Under the pieces are notes generated by a model that saw nothing but the letters and a program-made list of their open reading frames with translations, did not search any database and was not told the origin of the DNA. The translations under genes and the position numbers were made by a program. This document shows, in pieces, positions 38,538-47,491 of a DNA stretch of 64,000 bases. The stretch comes from Pseudomonas leptonychotis (GTDB lineage: Bacteria > Pseudomonadota > Gammaproteobacteria > Pseudomonadales > Pseudomonadaceae). Every line of letters starts with the position of its first letter. Within the stretch, counting starts at the first letter, position 1. The stretch is taken from contig NZ_RFLV01000001.1 in assembly GCF_004920405.1 (NCBI RefSeq), positions 2,108,001 to 2,172,000 on the forward strand, given 5' to 3'.

Positions 38538-39005
38538 TCGGTTACGAATTTCTCTCAGGCCGAATAAGCCATCAAGTGCTTCTTCAAGCTTCCATTTGTA
38601 TGAGAAAACACTGCCGCCCTTTAAGTCAATTGTATCGAACTGCCCTTCTTTATAGTTCCAATAACTATAGGATACTAGCTCTCCGCTCTTGAATAACTCT
38701 AGGTCTATCTCGGGCATATCAAATCCAGCGGATGAAACGCTATGCCTGCCGCTGTACTTCAAAACGAAGCTCTGATTGCAATGCGCTTGTATGTTTACAA
38801 GCGTTGGTGAAATATTTCTTCTCTGTAATGCTTTTATAAGCTCAGTGGCAAATGTTTCTTCGCGTACTCGATTATTCTTAACCACGCACACTTCTGATGG
38901 CGGCTCTCCCTCATGAGATTTTCCATTCCCACGGGGACCTGCGCACCCACCTATGAAGCTTGAAATAATAATTAGCGTTAATAGTTGGTGCGTGGGTTTG
39001 AACAT
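38532..39005 (-). CDS. Sbal_3080-type lipoprotein (gene cassette)
   Basis: 157 residues: signal peptide and lipobox (FIGGC, Cys21), then a soluble domain with CVVKNNRVREETFATELIKAL and YSGRHSVSSAGFDMPEIDLELF. I recognise this as the Sbal_3080 family, often found in integron cassettes and accessory DNA. Function unknown. AT-rich relative to chromosome. First cassette gene if the array reads leftwards. Confidence 0.75.
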   Translation of the reverse strand: MFKPTHQLLTLIIISSFIGGCAGPRGNGKSHEGEPPSEVCVVKNNRVREETFATELIKALQRRNISPTLVNIQAHCNQSFVLKYSGRHSVSSAGFDMPEIDLELFKSGELVSYSYWNYKEGQFDTIDLKGGSVFSYKWKLEEALDGLFGLREIRNRP

Positions 39006-39285
39006 GTTGTTTCCCTAATTATTTATTATGCGACAAGGCAATGTCGCTTTTATCTTTCGCATAGCGTCACTCTATCTGCGGCAGCCCTTCAGTTTTCTGT
39101 TCTTTATGTCGTCAGTCGCTTTAGCAAAGTCAGACTTAGGCGGCAGTCATACTTCGTCACCGAAGCACCATCGCACAACCCTATCTACGGGCCTATCTCA
39201 GTGTCCAGAGCATTCTTGCTGGCCGTTTTGCGCCCACAAAAAAGCGGGCCTAGGCCCGCTTCTATTAGTGAGGTGAAGTCTGGGC
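39006..39285. other. gap between cassette array and betaine transporter genes
   Basis: No convincing gene. Contains a hairpin GCGACA-AGGCAA-TGTCGC at 39030-39047 and, at its right, a terminator. No integrase gene or clear attI was seen where intI would be expected. Confidence 0.5.
39242..39261 (-). terminator. rho-independent terminator of the betaine-binding protein gene
   Basis: AAGCGGGCCTAGGCCCGCTT palindrome followed on the minus strand by TTTT-rich sequence, 24 bp after the stop. Confidence 0.85.
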
Positions 39286-40137
39286 TTATTTAAGCCACTC
39301 GGCGACGCGCTCTGGGTTTTTGCTGATCCAGTCTTTGGCGGCTTCTTCCGGCTTGGCGCCATCGCGGATGGCGAGCATGACCGAACCCACTTCTTCACCG
39401 CTCCAGGAGAACTTCTTCAGGAAGGCAGCAGCTTCTGGGGCTTTGGTATTGATGATTGGGTTGGCCACGGTGTCGACATGCTCGTCATCGCCGAAGACTT
39501 TTTTCGGGTCTTCGAGGAAGCGCAGTTTCCACTTGGCGAACATCCAGTGTGGGATCCAGCCGGTGACGACAATCGCTTCCTTGTTCTTTTCGGCGCGGGT
39601 CAGGGCGGTGGCCATGCCTGGGCCGGAGCTTGGCATCAGTTTGATGTCGGTGAGGGCGTATTCCTTAATGGCTTCTTCTGCGCGGCGCATAACGCCGGCG
39701 CCGGCGTCGATGCCGGTGATTTTGCCGTCGAATTCTTTGCTGTAGGTGTTGAGGTCGGCAATGCTTTTGGCCGCGACGTAGTCGGGCACGATCAGGCCGA
39801 TTTTGGCGCCGGCGTAGTTGGTGCCGAGCACTTCGACTTTGTCTTTGAGTTTTTCAAAGTATTCGCCGTGCGTCGCGGGCAGCCAGGCGGAGAGGGTGGC
39901 GTCGAGGTCGCCACGGGCTACGCCTTGCCACATGATGGCGGGTTCTACCGCTTTCAGCTCGACGGTGTAGCCAAGCTTGCTCTGGAGGATTTCACCGGCG
40001 ACATGGGTGGCGGCGACGCTGTCGTCCCAGCCATTTACATAGCCGATTTTTAGGGTGGGTTTTTCGGCGGCAAGGGCGGTGCCCATGCCGAGTGCCAGGG
40101 CGGCAAGGCCGAGGCTAAGGGTCTTAAGTGTGCGCAT
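39286..40137 (-). CDS. glycine betaine-type ABC transporter substrate-binding protein
   Basis: 283 residues: signal peptide (MRTLKTLSLGLAALALGMGTALA), then an OpuAC-type fold with YVNGWDDSVAATH (~33), SAWLPATHGEYF (~83) and VVTGWIPHWMFAKW (~197). The conserved Trp residues form the aromatic box that binds quaternary amines. Monocistronic with a terminator, a common layout for orphan binding proteins (like BetX/CaiX) that use the Cbc core transporter. Exact ligand cannot be told. Confidence 0.85.
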   Translation of the reverse strand: MRTLKTLSLGLAALALGMGTALAAEKPTLKIGYVNGWDDSVAATHVAGEILQSKLGYTVELKAVEPAIMWQGVARGDLDATLSAWLPATHGEYFEKLKDKVEVLGTNYAGAKIGLIVPDYVAAKSIADLNTYSKEFDGKITGIDAGAGVMRRAEEAIKEYALTDIKLMPSSGPGMATALTRAEKNKEAIVVTGWIPHWMFAKWKLRFLEDPKKVFGDDEHVDTVANPIINTKAPEAAAFLKKFSWSGEEVGSVMLAIRDGAKPEEAAKDWISKNPERVAEWLK

Positions 40138-40337
40138 TGGATGCTCCGTCAGTTGAGTGGCAGTTCAAATGGTGTTCTGGCTCGTTCTGATTGCGGGCCT
40201 AGCAGGCGTATTCAGCGTGTTTACGCAGGTACACCTTTGCGATGGCCGACAGGCGCTTGTAGATCGTCGGTTCGCGGGCAAAAACTCCCCGTCACGGCTG
40301 CCGAAGCGGCCGCTGAGATCGTGCGGGAAGTGTTTTC

Positions 40338-40359
40338 AGCCCCATCCTGGGATGGGGCT
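40338..40359 (-). terminator. hairpin after the cbcX stop
   Basis: AGCCCCATCC / GGATGGGGCT ten-base stem with a two-base loop centre, 15 bp after the stop; no strong T-run, so terminator strength is uncertain. Confidence 0.45.
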
Positions 40360-40373
40360 AAAAGGGCTAGGGC

Positions 40374-41318
40374 TTAGAGGCCCAGGTGTTTTTTCACAGC
40401 GGCAATGCCGTCTTTGCCGTCATAGGTGGTCACACCGGCCAGCCACTGATCAAGAATGGCGGGGTTGGCTTTGATCCACTCGGCCGCGACGGTGGTGGGG
40501 TCCTGTTTTTCCAGAACCTTTTCCATCAACTGGCTTTCAATGGCGACGGTGAACTGCAGGTTGTTCAGCAGTTTGCCGACGTTGGCGCAGCGCGCTTCGT
40601 AATCGGGTGGCACGACGGTGAAGACCTTGGCGGCGCCGAAGTCTGGGCCGAAGACGTCATCGCCACCTTCAAGGTAAGTGATGTCGTACTGCGTGTTCAT
40701 TGGATGCGGCGCCCAGCCGAGGAATACCGCTGGCTCGTTCTTACGCACCGCACGCTGCAGCTGCACCAGCATGCCGGCTTCGCTGGATTCGACCATGCGG
40801 AAGTCGCCGAGGCCGAACTGGTTGCTCTTGATCATGCCTTCGATCAGCAGGTTGCCGTCGTTGCCGGGCTCGATGCCGAAGATTTTGCCGTTGAGCTGGT
40901 CTTTGAACTTGGCGATGTCGGCAAAGCTTTTCAGCCCAGCTTCGGCTGCGTAGGTCGGCACGGCCAGGGTGTACTTGGCTCCTTCCAGGTTGGCCTTGGG
41001 CAGTACCTTGACGCCGTCGTCTTTCAGGAACGGTTCAATTACGGCGTCCATCGACGGCGCCCAGTAACCGAGGAATACGTCGATCTGACCTTTCTGCACG
41101 CCGGTAAAGGCGATTGGCACTGAGGCCATGATTTTGCGGGTCTGGTAGCCCAGGCCTTCGCTGAGGGTCATAGCGACGCCGGTGGTGGCGGCGATGTCGG
41201 CCCAGCCGATTTCGGCAAAGCGCACCATCTTGCAGCTTTCTGGCTCTTGCGCCCAAGCGCTCTGGAGCATGGCGGCGGAGAGCAGGCCTACGCCTGCGAG
41301 CTGTTTAATCGTCTTCAT
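40374..41318 (-). CDS. cbcX: choline/betaine ABC transporter periplasmic binding protein
   Basis: 314 residues with a signal peptide. ChoX-type motifs: VRFAEIGWADIAATTG (~31), LGYWAPSMD (~82), IEPGNDGN (~151) and VFLGWAPHPMN (~205), placing the aromatic-box Trp residues. Last gene of the cbcV-cbcW-cbcX unit, so the dedicated binding protein of that transporter. Confidence 0.9.
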   Translation of the reverse strand: MKTIKQLAGVGLLSAAMLQSAWAQEPESCKMVRFAEIGWADIAATTGVAMTLSEGLGYQTRKIMASVPIAFTGVQKGQIDVFLGYWAPSMDAVIEPFLKDDGVKVLPKANLEGAKYTLAVPTYAAEAGLKSFADIAKFKDQLNGKIFGIEPGNDGNLLIEGMIKSNQFGLGDFRMVESSEAGMLVQLQRAVRKNEPAVFLGWAPHPMNTQYDITYLEGGDDVFGPDFGAAKVFTVVPPDYEARCANVGKLLNNLQFTVAIESQLMEKVLEKQDPTTVAAEWIKANPAILDQWLAGVTTYDGKDGIAAVKKHLGL

Positions 41319-41348
41319 CTGCGATTCCCTGTGATGGTTAAATTTAGA

Positions 41349-42230
41349 TTACTGGCGTTGCAGCTTGCTGTTGACCCAGCTGAATAGGCTGCTGCGGTTG
41401 GCCGTTTGCGGCGTGCCGAAGCTTTCAGTGATGCGGTCAAGAATGATCGCCAGCAACACCACGGCCATGCCACTTTCGAAGCCCAGGCCGATGTCCAGAC
41501 GCTGGATGCTGGCCAGTACGTCGTTACCCAGGCCACCCGCGCCGACCATCGAGGCGATGATCACCATCGACAGCGCCATCATGATGGTCTGGTTGACCCC
41601 GGCCATGATTGACGGCATGGCGTTGGGCAGCTGGACCTTGAACAATAGCTGACGCGGGGTGCAGCCGAAGGACTGGCCGGCTTCGATGATTTCTTTGTTG
41701 ACCTGGCGGATGCCCAGGTTGGTCAGGCGTACCGCCGGCGGCATGGCGAAGATCACCGTGGCGATAATCCCCGGCACACGGCCGAGGCCGAACAGCATGG
41801 CGGCGGGGATCAGATAAACGAACGCCGGCATGGTCTGCATAAAGTCGAGGATCGGCCGAATGATGGTCGCCACGCGCTCGCTGCGCGCCGCCCAGATCCC
41901 GAGCGGTATGCCCAGTAGCAGGCTGATTAACGTGGCGGAGAAGGTCAGCCCGAGGGTGACCACCGTTTGCTCCCAGAAGCCGGTGAGCACGATCAGCACG
42001 AAGGCCACGGCGGTGAAGATGGCGAACTTGTAGCCAATCCGCCACAGGCCTAGGCCGACGAAGATGGCGATCAGCAGCCAGGCGGGTGGCAGCATCAGCA
42101 CCCATTCAATGCCTTCGGAGAAGCCATTGACCACCGCACCAACGCTGTCGAAGCCATCGCTGTAGTTGTCCAGCAGGTGCTGCACGATGTCATTAACCCA
42201 GCTGCCTAGGTCGAGTTTTTTCTCACTCAT
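41349..42230 (-). CDS. cbcW: choline/betaine ABC transporter permease
   Basis: 293 residues, six or seven membrane helices. The ABC coupling-loop motif reads EAGQSFGCTPRQLLFKVQLPNAMPSIMAGVN (~186-216). Overlaps cbcV by eight bases. Inner-membrane channel of the choline/betaine importer. Confidence 0.93.
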   Translation of the reverse strand: MSEKKLDLGSWVNDIVQHLLDNYSDGFDSVGAVVNGFSEGIEWVLMLPPAWLLIAIFVGLGLWRIGYKFAIFTAVAFVLIVLTGFWEQTVVTLGLTFSATLISLLLGIPLGIWAARSERVATIIRPILDFMQTMPAFVYLIPAAMLFGLGRVPGIIATVIFAMPPAVRLTNLGIRQVNKEIIEAGQSFGCTPRQLLFKVQLPNAMPSIMAGVNQTIMMALSMVIIASMVGAGGLGNDVLASIQRLDIGLGFESGMAVVLLAIILDRITESFGTPQTANRSSLFSWVNSKLQRQ

Positions 42231-43428
42231 GGGACTCTCCCTGCAGGCGCGTCAGCAGGCGACCCTTGCTGATGGCGCCGCTGTAGTGGCCATGTTCATC
42301 AATCACCGGAATCGGCCCTTCGTTGTCCACCAGGCGTTCGATCACCTGATCCAGCGGGGTGTCTTCGGAGAGAGGGCTGATCTGTTTCAACACGTCGCCA
42401 TCGAGGCCGCAGCTGCTGCCGCCTTCGACCAGCAGGGCAATTTTTTCCAGGCTGATGGAGCCCTGGAAGTTGTTGTGCTCGTCGACGATAAAGGCGTAGT
42501 GCTTGTCCATGTCCTGCAGCTCTTGGCAGACCGTTTGTGCATCCGGCGCTTTGCCGTTGTGCACATAGATCGGCACGCTGTCGGCCATCAACTGACCGGC
42601 CGTGAGGTAGCGGTTGGTGTCGACGGTGTTGAAGAAGTTGCGCACGTAGTCATTGGCGGGGTTGTCGATCAGCTCCTGCGGGGTGCCGATCTGCACCAGC
42701 TTGCCGCCTTCCATGATGCCGATGCGGGTACCGATGCGCATGGCTTCTTCGATGTCGTGAGAGACGAAGATGATGGTGCGGCGGTCGGTCTTCTGCAGCT
42801 CCAGCAGCACGTCTTGCATCTCGCGGCGCTTGAGCGGGTCGAGGGCAGAGAATGCCTCGTCCATGATGATCATCGACGGGTCCACCGCCAGGGCGCGGGC
42901 CAGGCCGACGCGCTGCTGCATGCCGCCAGACAACTCGTGCGGCATCTTGTGCGCAAAGGTGTCCAGGCCAACCTGCTTGAGCACGCGCATGGCGCGCTCT
43001 TCACGTACCTTTTTACTCTTGCCGGCCACTTCGAGGCCGAAGGCGGCGTTGTCCAGCACACTGCGCGAAGGCATCAGTGCGAAGGACTGGAAGACCATGC
43101 TCATGTCGCGGCGGCGCAGGTCGATGAGTTCCGCCTTGGGCATCTTGGCGACGTTTTGCCCGTCGATGTAGACGTTGCCATCGCTGGGCTCAACCAAGCG
43201 GTTGATCAAGCGGATCAGGGTCGACTTGCCGGAGCCGGAGAGGCCCATCAGCACAAAAATCTCACCTTCTTCGACGCTAAATGACACGTCGCTAACGCCA
43301 ATAACGGCGCCTTTTTCCGCAAGAATTCGTTCCTTGCTCCAGCCCTGTTTAAGCAGCTCAATGGCTTCTTGTGGCTGCGGGCCGAATACCTTGTAGAGGT
43401 TTTCGACGACGATTTTTCCAGACTGCAT
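42223..43428 (-). CDS. cbcV: choline/betaine ABC transporter ATP-binding protein
   Basis: 401 residues. Walker A GLSGSGKST (~60), signature LSGGMQQRVGLARAL (~165), Walker B IIMDEAFSALDPL (~188). The C-terminal ~120 residues are a pair of CBS domains (VPIYVHNGKAP..., PIPVIDEHGHYSGAI), as in OpuAA/ProV-type osmosensing or regulatory ATPases. First gene of cbcVWX. Confidence 0.94.
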   Translation of the reverse strand: MQSGKIVVENLYKVFGPQPQEAIELLKQGWSKERILAEKGAVIGVSDVSFSVEEGEIFVLMGLSGSGKSTLIRLINRLVEPSDGNVYIDGQNVAKMPKAELIDLRRRDMSMVFQSFALMPSRSVLDNAAFGLEVAGKSKKVREERAMRVLKQVGLDTFAHKMPHELSGGMQQRVGLARALAVDPSMIIMDEAFSALDPLKRREMQDVLLELQKTDRRTIIFVSHDIEEAMRIGTRIGIMEGGKLVQIGTPQELIDNPANDYVRNFFNTVDTNRYLTAGQLMADSVPIYVHNGKAPDAQTVCQELQDMDKHYAFIVDEHNNFQGSISLEKIALLVEGGSSCGLDGDVLKQISPLSEDTPLDQVIERLVDNEGPIPVIDEHGHYSGAISKGRLLTRLQGESHE

Positions 43429-44092
43429 GGGATGATTCCCCTTCAGTAGACATCTAGATCAGTGCTGCGGAACCGGGCGAGCGCCAGCTGGCGTTCGTGC
43501 GGTGATGCCGACTGTTCTTGCCTGTGTGTGTTTGCTGGGTTGCGAGGTTGGGAGCGTGTTTTGCTGCGCAACAGATCAGGAGCATCCGAGCACAACCACT
43601 GCGACGCTCCAGTTGCCTTGTGGGCAATGGACGTAACGAAGGTGAGCTGATGGGTAAACCTTACTGTGTCGTGCTGCAAACCGTGTTCCATACCCTCTGG
43701 CAGTGTTACGAAGCCCAATCCTTGGGTTTTACACACCTCGACCCGAGGTGCGCGTACATCCGAAATTTCTTGTTGGGCTGGCACCCATCAATGAGGAGCC
43801 AGCGCTTATATATTCTTCGGTCCGGGGCTGTGGGCTCCCGGTCTCTGCCTCCCCTGAGAGGTCAGAGCGACGAAATCGGCTGACTCAACGATATAGTCTT
43901 CAAATTGCCGCAATTGTCGGTTTACGACTCTGACGTGTTACGCGGCGACATACCGTTTGCTAAAAAAACCATAACAGACTTTTCACCTCTGTTGCCAAGG
44001 CTGCAAGCCGCGCCGGCCGTGGTTTGCAGCTTTTTAAGTGGCCGCAGCCATTGTGGTTAGGGGGCTGCGTGGTGTTCGAAAAAAATGACAAA
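43429..44092. other. long leader region upstream of cbcVWX
   Basis: 664 bp without a supported gene. It contains a TGCGAC motif (43600-43605, CTGCGACGCTCCAGTTGCC) similar to the GbdR-candidate sites further right, and AT-rich sequence near 43955-43980 with a run of A. Likely regulatory for cbcVWX. Confidence 0.5.
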
Positions 44093-45031
44093 TTAATTTC
44101 CGCTTGACAGGTTTTCGGCGGTTTTTATTGATTGACCGTTCAGTCTTGTTACGCCCAGCAGCCAGGAAGCATGTATTTGCGGGTTAGCTTTTAGCCAGGC
44201 TTTGGCTTCGCGGCGTGGGTTGGTGTTTTTATTAAGAATCGCCCCCATCAGGTAGCTTTCCATCTCCAAACTGAAGCGCAAGTTCTGCAGCAGGCGGGTG
44301 ACATTCGGGCATTCTTTGGCCAGGCCGGCACGGATGTTGGTGTACACCGTGGCGCCGCCGTAGTTGGGGCCGAAGAACTCATCGCCGCCATCGAGGTAGT
44401 GCATCTGCAACTGGTTGTTCATCGGGTGCGGCGCCCAACCGAGAAACACCACCCATTGTTTGAGGTGCTCGGCCCGTTTGACCTGGGCCAGCATGCCGTT
44501 CTCGCTGGACTCCACCAAGGTGAAGTCAGACAAGCCGAAAGCATTCTTGTCAATCATCTGCTGGATCAGCTTGTTGCCATCGTTGCCTGGCTCGATGCCA
44601 TACAGCTTGCCGCCTAACTCCTTGCTGAAGCGTGCGAGATCGGCGAAGTTCTTCACGCCGCCGTCATAGGCCGCCTGGTTGACCGCGAGGGTATATTTGG
44701 CCCCCTCAAGGTTGGCGCCGAGGGTCTTCACTGAGCCGTTGGCGGCATAGGGCTTGATGTCGTTTTCCATGCTCGGCATCCAGTTGCCGAGGAATGCATC
44801 GATCTTGCCGTCCTGCATGGCTTTGTAGGTGTCTGGCACGGACAGGCGTTTTACCTGGGAGCGGTAGCCCAGCTCGCTAAGCACCTGGCGGGTGACTGCG
44901 GTGGTCACGGTGATGTCGGTCCAGCCCACATCGGCGAAGCGAATCACATCGCAGCTAGCCGGTTCTGCGGCCTGGGCCAGCAGTGGCAGATTCAGGGCAG
45001 CCATTAACAGCCAGCAGGTATTCCGTTTCAT
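44093..45031 (-). CDS. second ChoX-like choline-binding protein
   Basis: 312 residues with signal peptide (MKRNTCWLLMAALNLPLLAQA). Same motif series as CbcX: IRFADVGWTDITVTTA, LGNWMPSME, IEPGNDGNK, VFLGWAPHPMNN. Clearly paralogous to CbcX but not adjacent to its own permease; an orphan binding protein probably feeding CbcWV. The final codons overlap a BetI-like sequence and a plus-strand promoter-like element. Confidence 0.85.
   Translation of the reverse strand: MKRNTCWLLMAALNLPLLAQAAEPASCDVIRFADVGWTDITVTTAVTRQVLSELGYRSQVKRLSVPDTYKAMQDGKIDAFLGNWMPSMENDIKPYAANGSVKTLGANLEGAKYTLAVNQAAYDGGVKNFADLARFSKELGGKLYGIEPGNDGNKLIQQMIDKNAFGLSDFTLVESSENGMLAQVKRAEHLKQWVVFLGWAPHPMNNQLQMHYLDGGDEFFGPNYGGATVYTNIRAGLAKECPNVTRLLQNLRFSLEMESYLMGAILNKNTNPRREAKAWLKANPQIHASWLLGVTRLNGQSIKTAENLSSGN
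44104..44131 (+). promoter_or_regulatory. sigma70-like promoter antisense to the second choX gene
   Basis: TTGACA, 16-bp spacer, TATTGA on the plus strand, inside the 3' end of the minus-strand gene. The -10 overlaps BetI-like operator 4. A transcript would run antisense to the gene toward sdaB. Sequence-only prediction. Confidence 0.4.
44127..44144. promoter_or_regulatory. BetI-like operator 4 (3' end of second choX gene)
   Basis: Reads ATTGATTGACCGTTCAGT on the plus strand, i.e. ACTGAACGGTCAATCAAT, matching operator 1 at 16 of 18 positions. Lies in codons for LNGQSI near the C-terminus. Confidence 0.5.
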
Positions 45032-45646
45032 CCAACCTCTCCCAGTAGCGGTAACAAGGTGCGCCTGCGCAGGGGCGCTATCCGGCCATGGGTGGCAAGG
45101 GCAGAACAGCGGCTGACCGATCCATGGGCGCGGCGATCATGCCGACAGATTTCCTCTGCTGCCTATGCGTGGGGTCGCAACTAGAACGTTGCTGTCGTGA
45201 ATTGCTGCTGCAGCGCTTGAAAGTGTGAACCCGTAGCCCGGATAAAATCCGCGGGAATGGCGCTGTGCCAATGCCGTGTGTCGTCTGCTTTTGTAGGGAG
45301 GGTCGGGCCGCGCAGGTTAGCAGCGTTGGAGTAGGTACGGCGGCGCCACGCAACCTGGACGCCGCGTAACCCACCATCGACGCAATGCGTTCTATCGTCT
45401 GGTGGGTTACGCGCCGCGCCACTATCGCACTTGGATTGTCGAGCAGTATTCGGCGCCGCTAACCCACCCTACAAAAAACTGCGTACGACATGTGATTGGT
45501 ACATGGTCTTGGAAACCCCGCACCGCCCATCCGCTGTGTGGACGGGGCGCTGGCGGCTTTAGGCATGGGCGGGTCGGTGTGGGACGGCGACGCGGTGGCT
45601 AAATCCTGATCATGGCCTGCATGGTGCAACCGTGCAGGAGAGAGTC
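45032..45646. other. intergenic region between choX paralogue and sdaB
   Basis: 615 bp with no supported gene. Holds an inverted repeat GCGTAACCCACCA ... TGGTGGGTTACGC at 45365-45415, a partial GTAGCCCGGAT repeat near 45233, and GCTAACCCACCCTAC at about 45459. Divergent promoters for sdaB and the choX paralogue are expected here. Confidence 0.5.
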
Positions 45647-47026
45647 GTGGCTATCAGCGTGTTTGACTTGTTCAAGATCGGCATTGGGCCGTCCAGTTCG
45701 CATACCGTCGGGCCTATGCGCGCCGCTGCCTTGTTCAGCGGTGCGCTGGTCGAGCGGCGTTTGCTGGAGCGCACCGCCCGTGTGTTGGTGCGCCTGTACG
45801 GTTCGTTGTCGGCCACGGGCGTAGGCCATGGCAGCGACCGCGCGGTGGTCATGGGCTTGATGGGCGAGTGGCCAGATCAGGTCGATCCGAGCAGCATCGA
45901 GCCGCGTATCGCTGAATTATTGGCCAGTGGTCAGCTGCCGCTCGATGGGCGGGTCAACATCGCCTTCGACTGGTCGCGCGACATGCTGCTGCTGGAGGAA
46001 AACCTGCCCTATCACCCCAACGCCATGACCCTCAGCGCGTTTGCCAGTGATGGCAGCCTACTGCACGAAAACACCTATTACTCAGTGGGTGGCGGTTTTG
46101 TGGTGGATGCTGAGCAGGCCGCCAGCGGCCAATTGGACCTGGATCACAGCGTGCTGCCCTACGATTTCAGCAGCGCCGCACAGCTGTTGAGCCTGTGCAA
46201 GGAGCATGGCCTGCGCGTTTCTGAGTTGATGATGGCCAATGAGAAGGCCTGGCGCAGTGAGGCGGAAATCCGCAGCGGCTTGATGCGCTTGTGGCAAGCC
46301 ATGCGTGAGTGTGTGGAGCAAGGCCTCAAGCACGAAGGCATTCTACCGGGCGGGCTGAATGTGAAGCGCCGCGCTGCCAAATTGCACCGCAGCCTGCAGG
46401 AAATGAGCAAACCCAATGTGATTGGCTCGACCCTCAGTGGCATGGAGTGGGTCAACCTGTTTGCCCTGGCGGTAAACGAAGAAAACGCCGCAGGTGGACG
46501 CATGGTCACCGCGCCCACCAATGGCGCGGCGGGCATCATCCCGGCGGTGCTGCATTACTTTGTGCGCTTCAGTCCGGCCGTTACCGAGGCCGATGTGGTG
46601 GATTACCTGCTGGCCGCTGCGGCCATCGGCATTCTGTGCAAGAAGAATGCATCCATCTCCGGGGCCGAAGTTGGCTGTCAGGGTGAGGTCGGTTCGGCCT
46701 GCGCCATGGCGGCGGCAGGGCTGGCAGAGATTCTTGGGGCCACACCGGGGCAGGTGGAAAACGCCGCCGAGATTGGCCTGGAACACAATCTTGGGCTGAC
46801 GTGCGACCCGGTCGGCGGGCTGGTGCAGGTGCCGTGCATCGAACGCAACGCGATTGCGGCCGTGAAGGCGATCAACGCCGCGCAAATGGCCTTGCGGGGC
46901 GATGGTGAACATTTTATTTCGCTGGATCGGGTGATCCGTACCATGCGTGACACCGGTGCCGACATGCACGACAAGTACAAGGAAACCTCGCGTGGAGGTT
47001 TGGCGGTTAGTGCAGTCGAGTGCTGA
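45647..47026 (+). CDS. sdaB: L-serine ammonia-lyase (iron-sulfur type)
   Basis: 459 residues from a GTG start ([23 protein letters not shown]...) placed after AGGAG. The SSSHTVGPM substrate loop and the C-terminal catalytic domain with [23 protein letters not shown] (Fe-S Cys ligands) and [20 protein letters not shown] are intact. Converts serine to pyruvate and ammonia; final step of choline/betaine carbon use after glyA. Same position as sdaB in P. aeruginosa, before gbdR. Confidence 0.93.
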   Translation: MAISVFDLFKIGIGPSSSHTVGPMRAAALFSGALVERRLLERTARVLVRLYGSLSATGVGHGSDRAVVMGLMGEWPDQVDPSSIEPRIAELLASGQLPLDGRVNIAFDWSRDMLLLEENLPYHPNAMTLSAFASDGSLLHENTYYSVGGGFVVDAEQAASGQLDLDHSVLPYDFSSAAQLLSLCKEHGLRVSELMMANEKAWRSEAEIRSGLMRLWQAMRECVEQGLKHEGILPGGLNVKRRAAKLHRSLQEMSKPNVIGSTLSGMEWVNLFALAVNEENAAGGRMVTAPTNGAAGIIPAVLHYFVRFSPAVTEADVVDYLLAAAAIGILCKKNASISGAEVGCQGEVGSACAMAAAGLAEILGATPGQVENAAEIGLEHNLGLTCDPVGGLVQVPCIERNAIAAVKAINAAQMALRGDGEHFISLDRVIRTMRDTGADMHDKYKETSRGGLAVSAVEC

Positions 47027-47260
47027 GACGATTCACGATAGGTTGCGTATCAATCCTGCTGTGTTGGACGCAGGTTTGGCGTGGCCAATTCGGGTGCGTA
47101 GCGAGTGCTGTGCACGATTGCGGTGCAGCCGTGTTAGGTGCGCTGAAAAGGGCGGTGCAACGCCGCTGAGCACGACCTGACCGTTGGTCCGTTACCCTGC
47201 TTTTTTACCCTGCGTAGCGGGGTGACAAAGCCCGCGTCAGACAGTGCTACCGAAATGCTC

Positions 47261-47283
47261 AAACGCCCGTCAAACGGGCGTTT
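47261..47283 (+). terminator. hairpin downstream of sdaB
   Basis: AAACGCCCG-TCAAA-CGGGCGTTT; nine-base stem, short T-run only. About 235 bp after the sdaB stop. Confidence 0.5.
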
Positions 47284-47350
47284 ACGGTCGCAATCAGAAT
47301 GCTCCTGTCGCTCCTGCCAACGCCTAGTGGCACTAGTCGCTATGTTTTTA

Positions 47351-47368
47351 ATTGAACGCCCAATCAAT
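47351..47368. promoter_or_regulatory. BetI-like operator 3 (upstream of gbdR)
   Basis: ATTGAACGCCCAATCAAT, 17 of 18 identical to operator 1, about 125 bp upstream of the gbdR start. Suggests direct BetI control of gbdR. Confidence 0.65.
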
Positions 47369-47491
47369 TTAGGCACGGCCTTTGCGTTGTGCTAAGCGTC
47401 GATCTGGCGTTGTGCAGTCCCAGAACCATAAGAAGAGCCGCCCAAAGAGGGGGCTCACTACCGTGTTTTGCTTCGCGTGAGGGTTTACCTG

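Noticed and set aside
39028-39276. 82-codon plus-strand ORF right of the cassette array, possible integrase remnant
   Set aside because: No tyrosine-recombinase motif, low-quality composition, overlaps a terminator; no ribosome site.
43443-43784. 113-codon minus-strand ORF in the cbcV leader
   Set aside because: No ribosome site, no recognisable domain, irregular composition; region is more likely regulatory.
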